Assembly: GCF_002843385.1 (NCBI RefSeq)
Contig: NZ_MVDE01000008.1
Coordinates: 108,072 to 172,071 of the forward strand
Length of the DNA stretch: 64,000 nt
Direction of reading: 5' to 3'
Source: Labilibaculum manganireducens
Lineage (GTDB): Bacteria; Bacteroidota; Bacteroidia; Bacteroidales; Marinifilaceae
Part shown: positions 55,618 to 64,000 of the stretch, piece after piece
Position numbering within the stretch: the stretch's first letter is position 1
Layout of the letters: every line of letters starts with the position of its first letter
Notes under the pieces: model-generated
Databases searched by the model: none
Told to the model about the DNA's origin: nothing
What the model saw: only the letters and a program-made list of their open reading frames with translations
Translations under genes and position numbers: made by a program

Positions 55618-55836
55618 ATGTTTATTATTTGTTTTTCAGTTGCCATATGGAACTTACCACGCCGGGAATAATCATCTTCCTGTATGTCAAAATACCTTGG
55701 CATGGACGTTTCATATGATTATAATTTTAAGTTTTTGTCATATAGCCTGTCCCGAACTTGTTTCGGGAGAACTTACCACGCCGGGAATAATCATCTTCCT
55801 GTATGTCAAAATACCTTGGCATGGACGTTTCATATT
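55612..55836 (-). repeat. Two-copy array of the ~97-bp structured repeat filling the SusD-lipoprotein gap
   Basis: Units at 55612-55717 (period 97) and 55709-55836 (period 119) share boundaries TTTCATATG and closely match the array at 14895-15218, including the extra hairpin TCCCGAAACAAGTTCGGGA in the distal unit. The array occupies essentially the whole gap: it ends 9 bp from the SusD stop and its terminal CATATG provides the start codon of the lipoprotein gene. The helix is CCATGCC/GGCGTGG on the minus strand, where the odd pair is G-U. Confidence 0.9.
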
Positions 55837-55845
55837 CTTTTAGTT

Positions 55846-57336
55846 TTAATAATTTGGATTTTGTTCCCAATTCCCGTTGGCAAACTGAATTTCTTCTAAT
55901 GGAATAGGAAACACCTCATTTTTACCTGCAACAAATCCATCTATTTCACTGGCCGCTCTGCCTGTTCTCACCAAATCAAAGAAATGATGTCCTTCTCCTA
56001 TTAATTCAACTCTGCGTTCATGATAAATCGCATCGGTTAAAGCAGCTCCTGTTAATGTAACATCGTGATTCGTATCACCAAAAGCTCTGCGTCGAACTTG
56101 TGAAAGATATTCTTGTGCTTTTGTGTCTGAAACTCCACCTCTATTATTGGCTTCAGCAGCCATCAATAAAACATCAGCATATCTGATTGCTCTGTAATTG
56201 TTAGGATTGGTCAAGTTCAAATCACCTTGTGCGTCAGCACTCCTTTTGCGCGGAATGTATTTTCTATTGAAGTATCCGGTATGTTCAAAACCAGTAGTAT
56301 ATTCTGCACCTGTTTCAGCAGCCCAGGCTTCGATATCCAATATGGCAACATCTTTACGGTTATCGCCTGGTTCGAACTCATCTACTGCATCTTGTGTTGG
56401 CAGATTAAAACTAAAACCAGACGTATATAAATCACCAACATAACCTCTTACTCCACTAAATCCGACCGCTACATTTCCTTCGCTGCATTGCAGACAACCA
56501 AAACCAGCACCTTCCACATCAGTATATTGAACCTCGAAAACAGACTCTACTCCATTTTCGCCTTCTGCCTCGAAGATTGTGTTGTAATCAGATACTAATG
56601 AATAATTTTCATCCTTAATCAGCTCTTCAAAAACTGCCGCAGACTCAGAAAATTTATCCTGAAACAAATATGCTTTACCAAGCAAAGCCTGAGCGGCACC
56701 TTTTGTTACACGGCCGGTTTGACTTGCAGTTGCTGGCAACACTTTAATAGCCAAAAGCAGATCTGCTTCAATTTGTGCATATACATCAGATACCGGTGAA
56801 CGTGGAATTGAAGTTTCATCTCCTAATTTATATCGCTCATCGATTTTAAGCGGAATTGCTCCAAACCATTTTACCAACTCAAAGTGATAATAAGCTCTTA
56901 AAAACCGTACTTCCCCAATCATTATTTCTCTTCCATCAAAGTCGATATTATCTTTGAATTCCATAAAGTAATTGCAACGCTGCACTCCGGCGAACATCCA
57001 GTTCCATACATCTCTCAGATTACTATTTACAGGTGTATGAATCATATCGTCAACCTGTTGCCATCCAACAACATCAGTAGCACTTTCGCCACCACAAAGA
57101 GTATTGTTTGAAGCTATTTCTCCTAATATTACATTTACATACGTTGATTGTAACATATCGTAAGATGCAATAAGAGCATTGTAATAATCATCTGAAGAAT
57201 TAAAATAATTCTCAGAGTCAATTGAATATTCAGGTGATAGTTCTACAAAGTCATCAGAACAAGAAAAAACTAATGCTGATAATGAGATAAAAACCGTGAA
57301 TACAACTTTGCTGTATAATCTATTTTTCATTTTCAT
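55846..57336 (-). CDS. SusD/RagB-family glycan-binding lipoprotein, PUL B
   Basis: A 496-residue lipoprotein (SLSALVFSC lipobox). The SusD landmarks are present: SSDDYYNALIASYDMLQ, the helical core EVRFLRAYYHFELVKWFGAIPL, and the late NYRAIRYADVLLMAAEANN plus HERRVELIGEGHHFFDLVRTG. It starts 6 bp after susC and forms the lid of the importer. It is followed by the structured repeat array and then by the multi-module binding protein. Confidence 0.95.
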   Translation of the reverse strand: MKMKNRLYSKVVFTVFISLSALVFSCSDDFVELSPEYSIDSENYFNSSDDYYNALIASYDMLQSTYVNVILGEIASNNTLCGGESATDVVGWQQVDDMIHTPVNSNLRDVWNWMFAGVQRCNYFMEFKDNIDFDGREIMIGEVRFLRAYYHFELVKWFGAIPLKIDERYKLGDETSIPRSPVSDVYAQIEADLLLAIKVLPATASQTGRVTKGAAQALLGKAYLFQDKFSESAAVFEELIKDENYSLVSDYNTIFEAEGENGVESVFEVQYTDVEGAGFGCLQCSEGNVAVGFSGVRGYVGDLYTSGFSFNLPTQDAVDEFEPGDNRKDVAILDIEAWAAETGAEYTTGFEHTGYFNRKYIPRKRSADAQGDLNLTNPNNYRAIRYADVLLMAAEANNRGGVSDTKAQEYLSQVRRRAFGDTNHDVTLTGAALTDAIYHERRVELIGEGHHFFDLVRTGRAASEIDGFVAGKNEVFPIPLEEIQFANGNWEQNPNY

Positions 57337-57342
57337 GGCTTT

Positions 57343-60300
57343 TTAAAAATTAAGGTTTAATCCGAATGTAAATGTTCTGGCTGCAGGATAGAAACCATAG
57401 TCAATTCCACCACCAATTGGTGCACCGGTAGATGCTGCCGGATCAAAACCTGTATAGTCAGTAAACGTATATAGGTTGGCAACAGAGCCATAGAAACGCA
57501 GTTTAGAGATTCTTAATTTTTCAGTAATACTCTTTGGGAATGTGTAGCCTAATTGAACATTCTGAATTCGTAAGAAAGAGGCATCTTCAACAAAATAGTC
57601 TGAGAAGATATTGTTTGCTGTTGCTGCAGTTGTCAGCCGTGGAACAGAATTGCTTGTCCCCGCTCCAGTCCATCTGTTAAGGCTGGTGCTTAATCTATTT
57701 ACATTTGAATTGGATCTCTCGTAATTACGAACCATCTCATTTCCAATTGAAGCGTAAGAATATGCTACGAAATCAAATCCTTTATAATTCAATGAAATGT
57801 TTAAGCCCATTGTTACATCAGGAATAGGATCTCCCAAATTCGTTCTGTCATCAGAAGTTAACTTTCCATCTCCATTGATATCAACATATCTGATATCTCC
57901 AGGTGATGCTTCGGCTCCCAGTGCAGTTTGAGAAGGATGTGCATCTACTTCTGCCTGATTTTGGAAAATACCATCTGTTTTATATCCATAAAAGTAACCA
58001 ATAGCTTTTCCCACTTCCATTCTTGACGGAGCTGGCTGACCGACACCAAAATTTCCACCTTCAATAAATCCAGAACCATTATTAACTTCAAGAACCTCAT
58101 TATTTAATGTTGTGAAGTTGTAATTCACTTTAAAACTTAAATCTTTAGTAATGTTGCCTCTGTATCCAACTGCAAATTCGAATCCTTTGTTGCGCACAGT
58201 ACCCGCATTTACAGTAGGGCCAGCTGCACCTGGAGCAGCTACCCCAAGAATACCGGAAACAGGAATATTTCCAATCAGCAAATCGTTGGTAGTCTTAATA
58301 AAATAATCGGCATTAACATCTATTTTATTGTTTAAAAGTTTGATATCAACTCCTACATCAAACTGTTCTGATTCTTCCCATTTCACAGTTGGATTTGGAT
58401 TTGCACCAATAGCCGTTCCCGGAGCCAAAACACCATCAAAAACATAGGTTGCTTCACCATCTAACTGTGAAATGTATTTATAACTATCAATTTTGTCAGA
58501 TCCTAACAAACCATAACTCGCTCTCAATTTAATAAAATCGATTTCTTCAATGCCGCTCATGAAATCTTCATCCGAAATAACCCAACCTGCAGTTGCAGAA
58601 GGGAAGTAAGCAACACTTTCATCAGGACCAAATTTTGTTGAGGCATCCCTGCGGATCATTGCTGACAGCAAGTATTTTCCTTCATAATCATATTGAATTC
58701 TTGAGAAATACGACAATCTTCTTTGATCAAAAGTCCATGATCCAACTGATTTGGAATCACTAACCCCATTAGCCAATCCTATGTCTGCAAAATCCCATGA
58801 ATTATTTGGAACATCATAACCTGTCGCATCCAAATGATTTCCCCACTCTTTAAAAACGGTAGTACCAAGTGTTGCTGATAAATGATGCTTTTCGTTAAAA
58901 GTATTATCATAAGTAACAAATGCATCAAAAGTATAATCATTGAAGTTTTCGGCATTCTGATTTACACTACTTCGTGTTTTATCGAACACTTTTCCTCCGT
59001 AATCAACAATTTTACTAAATGTCTTAGACTCTGAATTACTAGTATTAAATCCAATTCGTGCAGTCGCTTTCAAATGTTTCGAATATTCGTAATCCAAACT
59101 AAAATTACCATTCAACTTCTTCAAATTGTAATCATTATAAGTATCGGCAATTTGTGCTAATGGATTAATAATTTCAATCCCAAGACTGGTTGGAGCCAGG
59201 AAATAATTTCCATTTGAATCGTAAACCGGCATTGTTGAAGGCATATTTAATGCATTAAATAATACAGATCCAAGACCATTCTCATTAATTGATTTTCTTT
59301 TGATATACGTGTAAATTACAGATGACTTCATCTTAAAATTATCGGAAAGATCAGCTCCTAAATTTACTCTGGCTGTATTGCGTTTATAACCCGTTTTATC
59401 CTTCCCAACTATTCCTTTTTGGTCCAAATCTGAAGCACTTAAAGAGTATACAATTTTATCAGAACCACCATTAACACTAATATTGTTATTTAATACAGGA
59501 GCTCTTTCAAACAATTCATTTTGCCAGTTTGTTCCTTTACCTAAATTTGCAACATTCAAAAAAGGCAAAGCTTCACCATTGGCAGCATAGGCCTCATTTA
59601 ATAAAACACCATATTCTGTTGCATTTAAAACCGGCAATTTTCTTGATGTTTCCTGAATACCGATAGAACTATTAAAGCTTACAGTTGCCGCTGTATTTTT
59701 TCGACCTGTCTTGGTTGTAATCAAAATAATTCCATTAGCACCAACTGTTCCATAAATTGCTGCCTGTGCATCCTTAAGAACAGTAATAGTCTCAATATCA
59801 TCAGGATTAAGAGTTCCTAAATCACCTTGATATCCATCAATAATTGCTACCGGGGATGCATCACCATTTGTTGAGATTCCTCTAATACGGATGTCTAATC
59901 CTGAACCAGGAGCACCGGAAGCGGAAGTAACTGTTACTCCTGCAGTTGTTCCCTGTAGTGCCTGCTCTACCTTAACCGGTTTTAAAGCTTCAATTGTTTT
60001 AGAGTCAACAATGGACACAGCTCCTGTCACATCCCGTTTCTTTTGAGTACCATAACCTACTACAACTACCTCATCAAGACCTGTTGTCTGAGTGAGTAGT
60101 ATAACGTTTATTACAATTTTACTTTCGACAAGAACTTCTTTAGTCTCAAACCCTATCATAGAATAAGCAAGTATTGCATCTTCAGTTACTTCAATAGAGT
60201 ATTTACCATCAAAATCAGTTGAAGTTCCAATAGTTGTTCCTTTTACCACTACTGAAGCAAATGGTATGGGCGTACCATCCTCAGCAGAGGAAACGACACC

Positions 60301-60375
60301 AGTCACAACATGCCTTTGCGCGAATGTTGCCATGCAAAAGAATGTGAGAAATAAAAACAAGACCGTTTTTTTCAT
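57343..60375 (-). CDS. SusC/RagA-family TonB-dependent outer membrane transporter, PUL B
   Basis: A 1010-residue outer-membrane importer. Signal peptide, carboxypeptidase-like domain (RHVVTGVVSSAEDG), TonB-box-like LDEVVVVGYG, plug and barrel with terminal strand RTFTFGLNLNF are all present. Its N-terminal ~110 residues closely match the PUL A SusC, so the two are related paralogues. It heads PUL B and is presumably activated by the regulator gene directly upstream. Together with SusD and the two binding proteins, it imports beta-glucan oligosaccharides. Confidence 0.95.
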   Translation of the reverse strand: MKKTVLFLFLTFFCMATFAQRHVVTGVVSSAEDGTPIPFASVVVKGTTIGTSTDFDGKYSIEVTEDAILAYSMIGFETKEVLVESKIVINVILLTQTTGLDEVVVVGYGTQKKRDVTGAVSIVDSKTIEALKPVKVEQALQGTTAGVTVTSASGAPGSGLDIRIRGISTNGDASPVAIIDGYQGDLGTLNPDDIETITVLKDAQAAIYGTVGANGIILITTKTGRKNTAATVSFNSSIGIQETSRKLPVLNATEYGVLLNEAYAANGEALPFLNVANLGKGTNWQNELFERAPVLNNNISVNGGSDKIVYSLSASDLDQKGIVGKDKTGYKRNTARVNLGADLSDNFKMKSSVIYTYIKRKSINENGLGSVLFNALNMPSTMPVYDSNGNYFLAPTSLGIEIINPLAQIADTYNDYNLKKLNGNFSLDYEYSKHLKATARIGFNTSNSESKTFSKIVDYGGKVFDKTRSSVNQNAENFNDYTFDAFVTYDNTFNEKHHLSATLGTTVFKEWGNHLDATGYDVPNNSWDFADIGLANGVSDSKSVGSWTFDQRRLSYFSRIQYDYEGKYLLSAMIRRDASTKFGPDESVAYFPSATAGWVISDEDFMSGIEEIDFIKLRASYGLLGSDKIDSYKYISQLDGEATYVFDGVLAPGTAIGANPNPTVKWEESEQFDVGVDIKLLNNKIDVNADYFIKTTNDLLIGNIPVSGILGVAAPGAAGPTVNAGTVRNKGFEFAVGYRGNITKDLSFKVNYNFTTLNNEVLEVNNGSGFIEGGNFGVGQPAPSRMEVGKAIGYFYGYKTDGIFQNQAEVDAHPSQTALGAEASPGDIRYVDINGDGKLTSDDRTNLGDPIPDVTMGLNISLNYKGFDFVAYSYASIGNEMVRNYERSNSNVNRLSTSLNRWTGAGTSNSVPRLTTAATANNIFSDYFVEDASFLRIQNVQLGYTFPKSITEKLRISKLRFYGSVANLYTFTDYTGFDPAASTGAPIGGGIDYGFYPAARTFTFGLNLNF

Positions 60376-60684
60376 AAATTAGTTAGTTAAGATTAGAAAT
60401 TAGTTCGATGTTCTGTTTTCACAGTATACACCTACAACGATTGCAATGTAAGCCCAACATCCATCCTAATCAAAAAAAACAATACATCACAAACTCTACA
60501 TGCTGGAAACACCAATACATCATTACTACATCACAGCACACTTACATATTTTTAAAACGCTAATAATCAACTTCTTAACATTAATTAACAATTAAGCATT
60601 TTTTAAATCCACCATACATCAAATTAAAAAGAGGCTAATGATTTTCATCACCAGCCTCTTTTTAGACAGAATAAATTTTATTGA
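60376..60684. other. Regulator-SusC intergenic region (probable PUL B control region)
   Basis: This ~309-bp gap lies between the regulator stop and the SusC start, both on the minus strand. It contains the regulator's terminator (60626-60663) and an AT-rich ~240-bp stretch that should hold the SusC promoter and activator site. I could not identify a clear TAnnTTTG element or an inverted repeat for the regulator. Confidence 0.5.
60626..60663 (-). terminator. Terminator of the PUL B regulator gene
   Basis: AAAAAGAGGCT pairs with AGCCTCTTTTT around a 16-nt loop, with T-runs in both directions. It lies 22 bp after the regulator stop codon, so the regulator and SusC are transcribed separately. 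Confidence 0.85.
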
Positions 60685-63615
60685 TTAGACGTTCAATATG
60701 AAGTCAATTAAATTTTCTTCCCTTGCTATATTAAATTTTTTCCGCAAACGATACCGGCTTATTTCTACTCCCCGAACAGAAATATTCATTAGCGGAGCAA
60801 TCTCTTTTGAGGATAGGTTCATTCTTAAATAAGCACAAATTCGTAAATCTTTTGGTGTTAATTGCGGATGGAGTAATCGAAGTCTTTTCAGGAAATCTTC
60901 GTGAACCTGATCAAAATGTACTTCGAACTGCTCCCAATCCTGATCACTGTTGAACTCAGCGTCGATAGTTTTCATTAATTGCCTTACCTGAACAAGAGCT
61001 GTTGGATCCTTAATTTTTTTCAGAGCTTTTTTCAATTCTCCAACCGAATAGGAAAGCACCTCATTTTTATGGATGATATTCATAGTAGATCCGGCCAATT
61101 CACGGGTTTTAAATTCAACTTCGCTGCGTAATTTATCATTCCGGAGCTGCACAACCTCCCTTTCCGTAATAAGTGCCTCTTCCCTAAACTTTTGTTCCTT
61201 TAGTCTCAGCTCTTCCTCCTGCTTCTTTTTTAGCTGGTTTTGCAAATACTTAATTCTATATCTTATAATAATAACAGCAGCGTAAATGCAGCACAATACA
61301 AGTAAAACATATATAGCAAATGCTGTGTGAGAACGATACCAGGGAGGTAAAATGGTAAAATGAAATGTATCCTTAGCAGATTTAACTCCATATTGATTCT
61401 CTGAAACCACTTCAAATACATATTCTCCCTCCGGAAGATTAGTATACTCTTTTTGAGAATTATTTGCCCATGGTGATGGAATTTCATCAAATCCAATTAA
61501 TTGACACTGATATCGAATCAATTCCGGATTGCTAAATTGAGGCGCAGAATATTTGAATCGAATGGCATTGCTTTTATAAGGCAGCTCAACCCTATTTTCA
61601 TTATCCGAATCAAATTGAACTGACTTAGCATTGGAATAAGTTCCGTAATAAATAATAGAATCTGTTTTCCCACTTATGCGAACTTCTCTGATGATAGTCT
61701 GAAACGCATCATTGTATTTTTTTACAACTGTAGGATCATAATGCACAAAACCATCCTCATTCCCAAATAAAACATTTTCCTTATCAACAACCGTAACATT
61801 CTCAAAAGCCCCAATAAAAGAAGATTTTAGAGGCGCGAATGGCTTTTTCAGTATTTCATATGAATTATCTACTTGTGACTTTAACAAACCTATATTTTCA
61901 GCCTGAAAAAACCAGACATCACCATTCTTTTGCTCAAACAACTTATTAACAGGTTCTTCGCTGTCAAATATATTATTTAAAGACTGATGAACTTCAAATC
62001 GATCCGATTCAGCCACATATTTATAAAAACCATTACTGGTTGAAAAAACAATTTCATCCCGGAGTTTGTGTACATCTATACCCAGATTTGACTGAAAGCC
62101 GTCTTCCTCGCCATAAAATCTGCATTTTGCACATTCATCAAATCCTTCATTTAAGAACAGACGATATACACCTTTGTAACCATGACACATCCAAATCGAA
62201 TTGTCGTCATTCCAAACCATTTCCCGGCATGATTCATTGAAACCTTTAATTCTTTTAACAAATTTCCACTTCTTATTCGTTTGTTTTGATTTCTCATAAA
62301 GTACTAAACCAGTATAGGTTCCACCAATCATTACATTCGGAATCTCTTTTTTATAAATGTAATTCCATCCCCCGGCTATGTCAGAAATCAACTTTCCTAC
62401 CTTTTTATCAATACTAAATGTTCCTTTATTGTGTCCGCAGATTAGCTCCCCGTCTACTACTTGTAAATGCCATACCTGCCCCGAAGTATTCTTAACCAAT
62501 TCGAAGGCCTCTTCTCCATTCCTTAGGCTCTGCGAAAAATCATATTTCCGCGCAAATAATCCAGTGTTTGTTCCCAGATACAAATACCCATCATAATATA
62601 CTGATGCATAACCTGCTCCAAGATCTTTTTCTTTTGGAAAAATGGAAAGAGGAGAACTAATTTCCAGATAATCGATTCCATTATCCAATCCAACCCACAA
62701 ATTTTCCTTTCGATCCAAAAACAGACTTAATACTGTATTGTTCTGTAATCCTTTTTCAGTATTAATATTTTGAATTATTTGACCATCCTTGTTAATGATA
62801 TAAACACCATTCCGAACCGTTCCAAAAGCAAATTTTAAATTCCCAAGTGATATTCCTGTATATACCTGATCTGTTTTGAATTTTTGACTCAAATCATTGT
62901 TCCATGTGGTAATCTGAGTACCATCATATAAAAACAGTCCATCTAATGCAGTAGCAATGAGAAGCAAATCATTTGACAAGGGAAGCAAACTAACAATTTC
63001 TTTATCAGCAAATATTTTACCACCTTTCACTAAATCAACAGACCTGCCATCGAGAACACAAAGTCCTTTTCTTTGTTCTCTTACAAAAAACTGATCATGA
63101 ACAAGAAAACCAAAATGAAATTCATTTTCATTCTGAATTTGTGAAATTGCACCGTCCCTATAATAGAATATCTTTTGAAACGAATGAAACAGAATGCCCT
63201 TTTTATAAGGAAAAATTTGCCAGACTTCATCAAATTTCCGATCATTATCAGGCAAAAGATCAACGAGAGAATGATAGCTCAGCTTCCCTTGATTATCGGG
63301 CTTTAGATAGCCAAATTCGTTATATGCACCAACAAATACCTGTCCCGAACTATCTACTGCCAACGAACGAACAACTGAATTATTCGGCATTGGAATCACA
63401 CGCCAATTGTTTCCATCAAATTCCAATACCCCCTCGTTATTAGCAAAATAAAGCAGTCCATTGGGTGTTTGTGTAATGTCCCAATTCTGGGTTCCTCCTT
63501 TGTAATGACTTCGGGGAAAATTTTTTATAAAAGGAATTCCATTGTTCTTCACTTTTGAGAAAGCAAAAAAACTGCTGATGGAAATTAAAAGGAAAATAAT
63601 CGAAATTCTTTTCAA
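60685..63615 (-). CDS. Membrane-spanning propeller/Y_Y_Y/LuxR-HTH regulator, PUL B
   Basis: A 976-residue one-component sensor with signal peptide. The periplasmic propeller region (~30-690, e.g. ENLWVGLDNGIDYLEIS) is followed by a Y_Y_Y-type domain (RYQCQLIGFDEIPSPWANN), a transmembrane helix (~765-790), a coiled-coil, and a LuxR-type HTH ending in MNLSSKEIAPLMNISVRGVE and the RYRLRKKF helix. The HTH is strikingly like that of the PUL A regulator (both contain RMNLSSKEIA and RYRLRKK), so cross-talk is possible. Position upstream of susC makes it the probable PUL B activator. A group II intron lies just upstream. Confidence 0.93.
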   Translation of the reverse strand: MKRISIIFLLISISSFFAFSKVKNNGIPFIKNFPRSHYKGGTQNWDITQTPNGLLYFANNEGVLEFDGNNWRVIPMPNNSVVRSLAVDSSGQVFVGAYNEFGYLKPDNQGKLSYHSLVDLLPDNDRKFDEVWQIFPYKKGILFHSFQKIFYYRDGAISQIQNENEFHFGFLVHDQFFVREQRKGLCVLDGRSVDLVKGGKIFADKEIVSLLPLSNDLLLIATALDGLFLYDGTQITTWNNDLSQKFKTDQVYTGISLGNLKFAFGTVRNGVYIINKDGQIIQNINTEKGLQNNTVLSLFLDRKENLWVGLDNGIDYLEISSPLSIFPKEKDLGAGYASVYYDGYLYLGTNTGLFARKYDFSQSLRNGEEAFELVKNTSGQVWHLQVVDGELICGHNKGTFSIDKKVGKLISDIAGGWNYIYKKEIPNVMIGGTYTGLVLYEKSKQTNKKWKFVKRIKGFNESCREMVWNDDNSIWMCHGYKGVYRLFLNEGFDECAKCRFYGEEDGFQSNLGIDVHKLRDEIVFSTSNGFYKYVAESDRFEVHQSLNNIFDSEEPVNKLFEQKNGDVWFFQAENIGLLKSQVDNSYEILKKPFAPLKSSFIGAFENVTVVDKENVLFGNEDGFVHYDPTVVKKYNDAFQTIIREVRISGKTDSIIYYGTYSNAKSVQFDSDNENRVELPYKSNAIRFKYSAPQFSNPELIRYQCQLIGFDEIPSPWANNSQKEYTNLPEGEYVFEVVSENQYGVKSAKDTFHFTILPPWYRSHTAFAIYVLLVLCCIYAAVIIIRYRIKYLQNQLKKKQEEELRLKEQKFREEALITEREVVQLRNDKLRSEVEFKTRELAGSTMNIIHKNEVLSYSVGELKKALKKIKDPTALVQVRQLMKTIDAEFNSDQDWEQFEVHFDQVHEDFLKRLRLLHPQLTPKDLRICAYLRMNLSSKEIAPLMNISVRGVEISRYRLRKKFNIAREENLIDFILNV

Positions 63616-63772
63616 GATAGGATCTGTTTGTTTCGCTGAAATTTAATATGATTCTAAGAAAGATCCAAACTAAAAGAAAATTGGTTCTTTATATTCTATA
63701 TTCAATCTTCTCAATTTTAATACTTCCACTAAAACAAATCAGGCATTATGTCACTTATTTCCTTTACTAAGG

Positions 63773-63809
63773 AATCGAGTAGGTAGAGGGATTACTCCCT
63801 CGCCCTCTC
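63773..63809 (-). other. Group II intron domain VI (putative)
   Basis: Minus-strand sequence GAGGGAGTAATCCCTC forms a short hairpin, followed by TACCTACTCGAT, the expected type of domain VI ending with an unpaired A shortly before the 3' splice site. It directly follows domain V. The exact 3' intron end is uncertain and may lie at or near 63773-63776. Confidence 0.6.
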
Positions 63810-63811
63810 AC

Positions 63812-63841
63812 ACCACCGTACGTACTCTCGTATACGGCGAT
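63812..63841 (-). ncRNA. Group II intron domain V
   Basis: On the minus strand, ATCGCCGTA pairs with TACGGTGGT (9 bp). Above it are a 2-nt CG bulge and an apical TAC-GAGA-GTA hairpin with a GNRA tetraloop. The catalytic-triad position reads CGC. At 30 nt it is slightly shorter than the usual 34-nt domain V. It sits immediately downstream of the reverse transcriptase stop codon, as expected. Confidence 0.8.
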
Positions 63842-63847
63842 TTCAAA

Positions 63848-64000
63848 TTAATTTTGTAACAGTACATATTTATTCGACATATTAAACAAACCTAAATCCT
63901 CGAACCATTTAAGATTCATTGCTTGATGAACTTGTGGACATCCCGATTTACGCCACCATCCTTTGCCTGAAAGGGCTAAAATCCAACTTTGCCAATTGGG
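63848..64000 (-). CDS. Group II intron reverse transcriptase/maturase (C-terminal fragment, cut by window edge)
   Basis: The last 50 codons of an intron-encoded protein run in from the right window edge and stop at 63848. The residues ALSGKGWWRKSGCPQVHQAM and KWFEDLGLFNM match the C-terminal maturase region of bacterial group II intron proteins, where a K-G-x-W-R segment is conserved. The N-terminal reverse transcriptase domain lies outside the window. Domains V and VI follow the stop codon directly. Confidence 0.85.
   Translation of the reverse strand, partial: PNWQSWILALSGKGWWRKSGCPQVHQAMNLKWFEDLGLFNMSNKYVLLQN

Overview
The window looks like a chromosomal segment of a free-living, probably marine Bacteroidota. 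Evidence for the phylum: two SusC/SusD pairs, a type IX secretion sorting domain, promoters of the form TTTG-N(18-21)-TAnnTTTG, a LytS/LytTR pair and low G+C intergenic DNA. The order Marinilabiliales (Marinifilaceae-like) is my guess from general protein similarity, not something I could test.

Layout. (1) 0.3-3.3 kb, minus strand: a four-gene envelope-signalling operon (LiaI-like, LiaF-like, LytS-type kinase, LytTR regulator). (2) 3.6-10.0 kb, plus strand: housekeeping genes ligA, a DEDDh exonuclease, a DUF6913-like gene, dapA, an LpoB-like lipoprotein and a TPR lipoprotein. (3) 10.0-13.7 kb, minus strand: stand-alone H-NOX, esterase, YceI and an AraC regulator. (4) 14.0-15.6 kb: tRNA-Arg(ACG) with promoter and terminator, a helical protein of unknown function, a tandem array of a ~97-bp structured repeat, and a block of T-tracts phased at about 10 and 21 bp. 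(5) 15.8-19.9 kb, plus strand: a defence island holding a type II-short CBASS (CD-NTase, E2-like protein, SLATT membrane effector) followed by an RloA/RloB (AbiL-like, ATPase plus TOPRIM) pair. (6) 20.6-63.6 kb, minus strand: two adjacent polysaccharide utilisation loci (PULs). (7) 63.77-64.0 kb: the 3' end of a group II intron, with domains V/VI and the last 50 codons of its reverse transcriptase.

How the PULs work together. The enzyme set (GH16 x2, GH17 x3, GH3 x2, GH30, GH5 with CBM6-like modules, and a large GH149-type phosphorylase) points to beta-1,3/1,6-glucan, i.e. laminarin-like glucan. Surface lipoproteins and SusCD capture and import oligosaccharides, and surface or periplasmic GH16/GH17/GH30/GH5/GH3 trim them. 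Two GPH-family symporters could carry short products into the cytoplasm. There the signal-less GH17 enzymes and the phosphorylase would release glucose-1-phosphate. Each locus has its own membrane-spanning propeller/Y_Y_Y/LuxR-HTH regulator. The two PULs share RNA punctuation: the same type of GUUGCA stem-loop follows each SusC-SusD-binding-protein trio, and the same ~62-bp terminator element follows the last gene of each locus.

The most unusual signal is a repeat family of about 97 bp with three occurrences here: as a tandem array before the gene at 14256-14900, as a two-copy array that exactly fills the gap between SusD and the next lipoprotein gene in PUL B, and as a diverged copy before the AraC gene. 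In each case the terminal CATATG supplies the start codon of the downstream minus-strand gene. The copies break reading frame but keep a helix with compensatory base changes, so I read it as a structured mRNA leader or mobile RNA-structured repeat rather than as protein.
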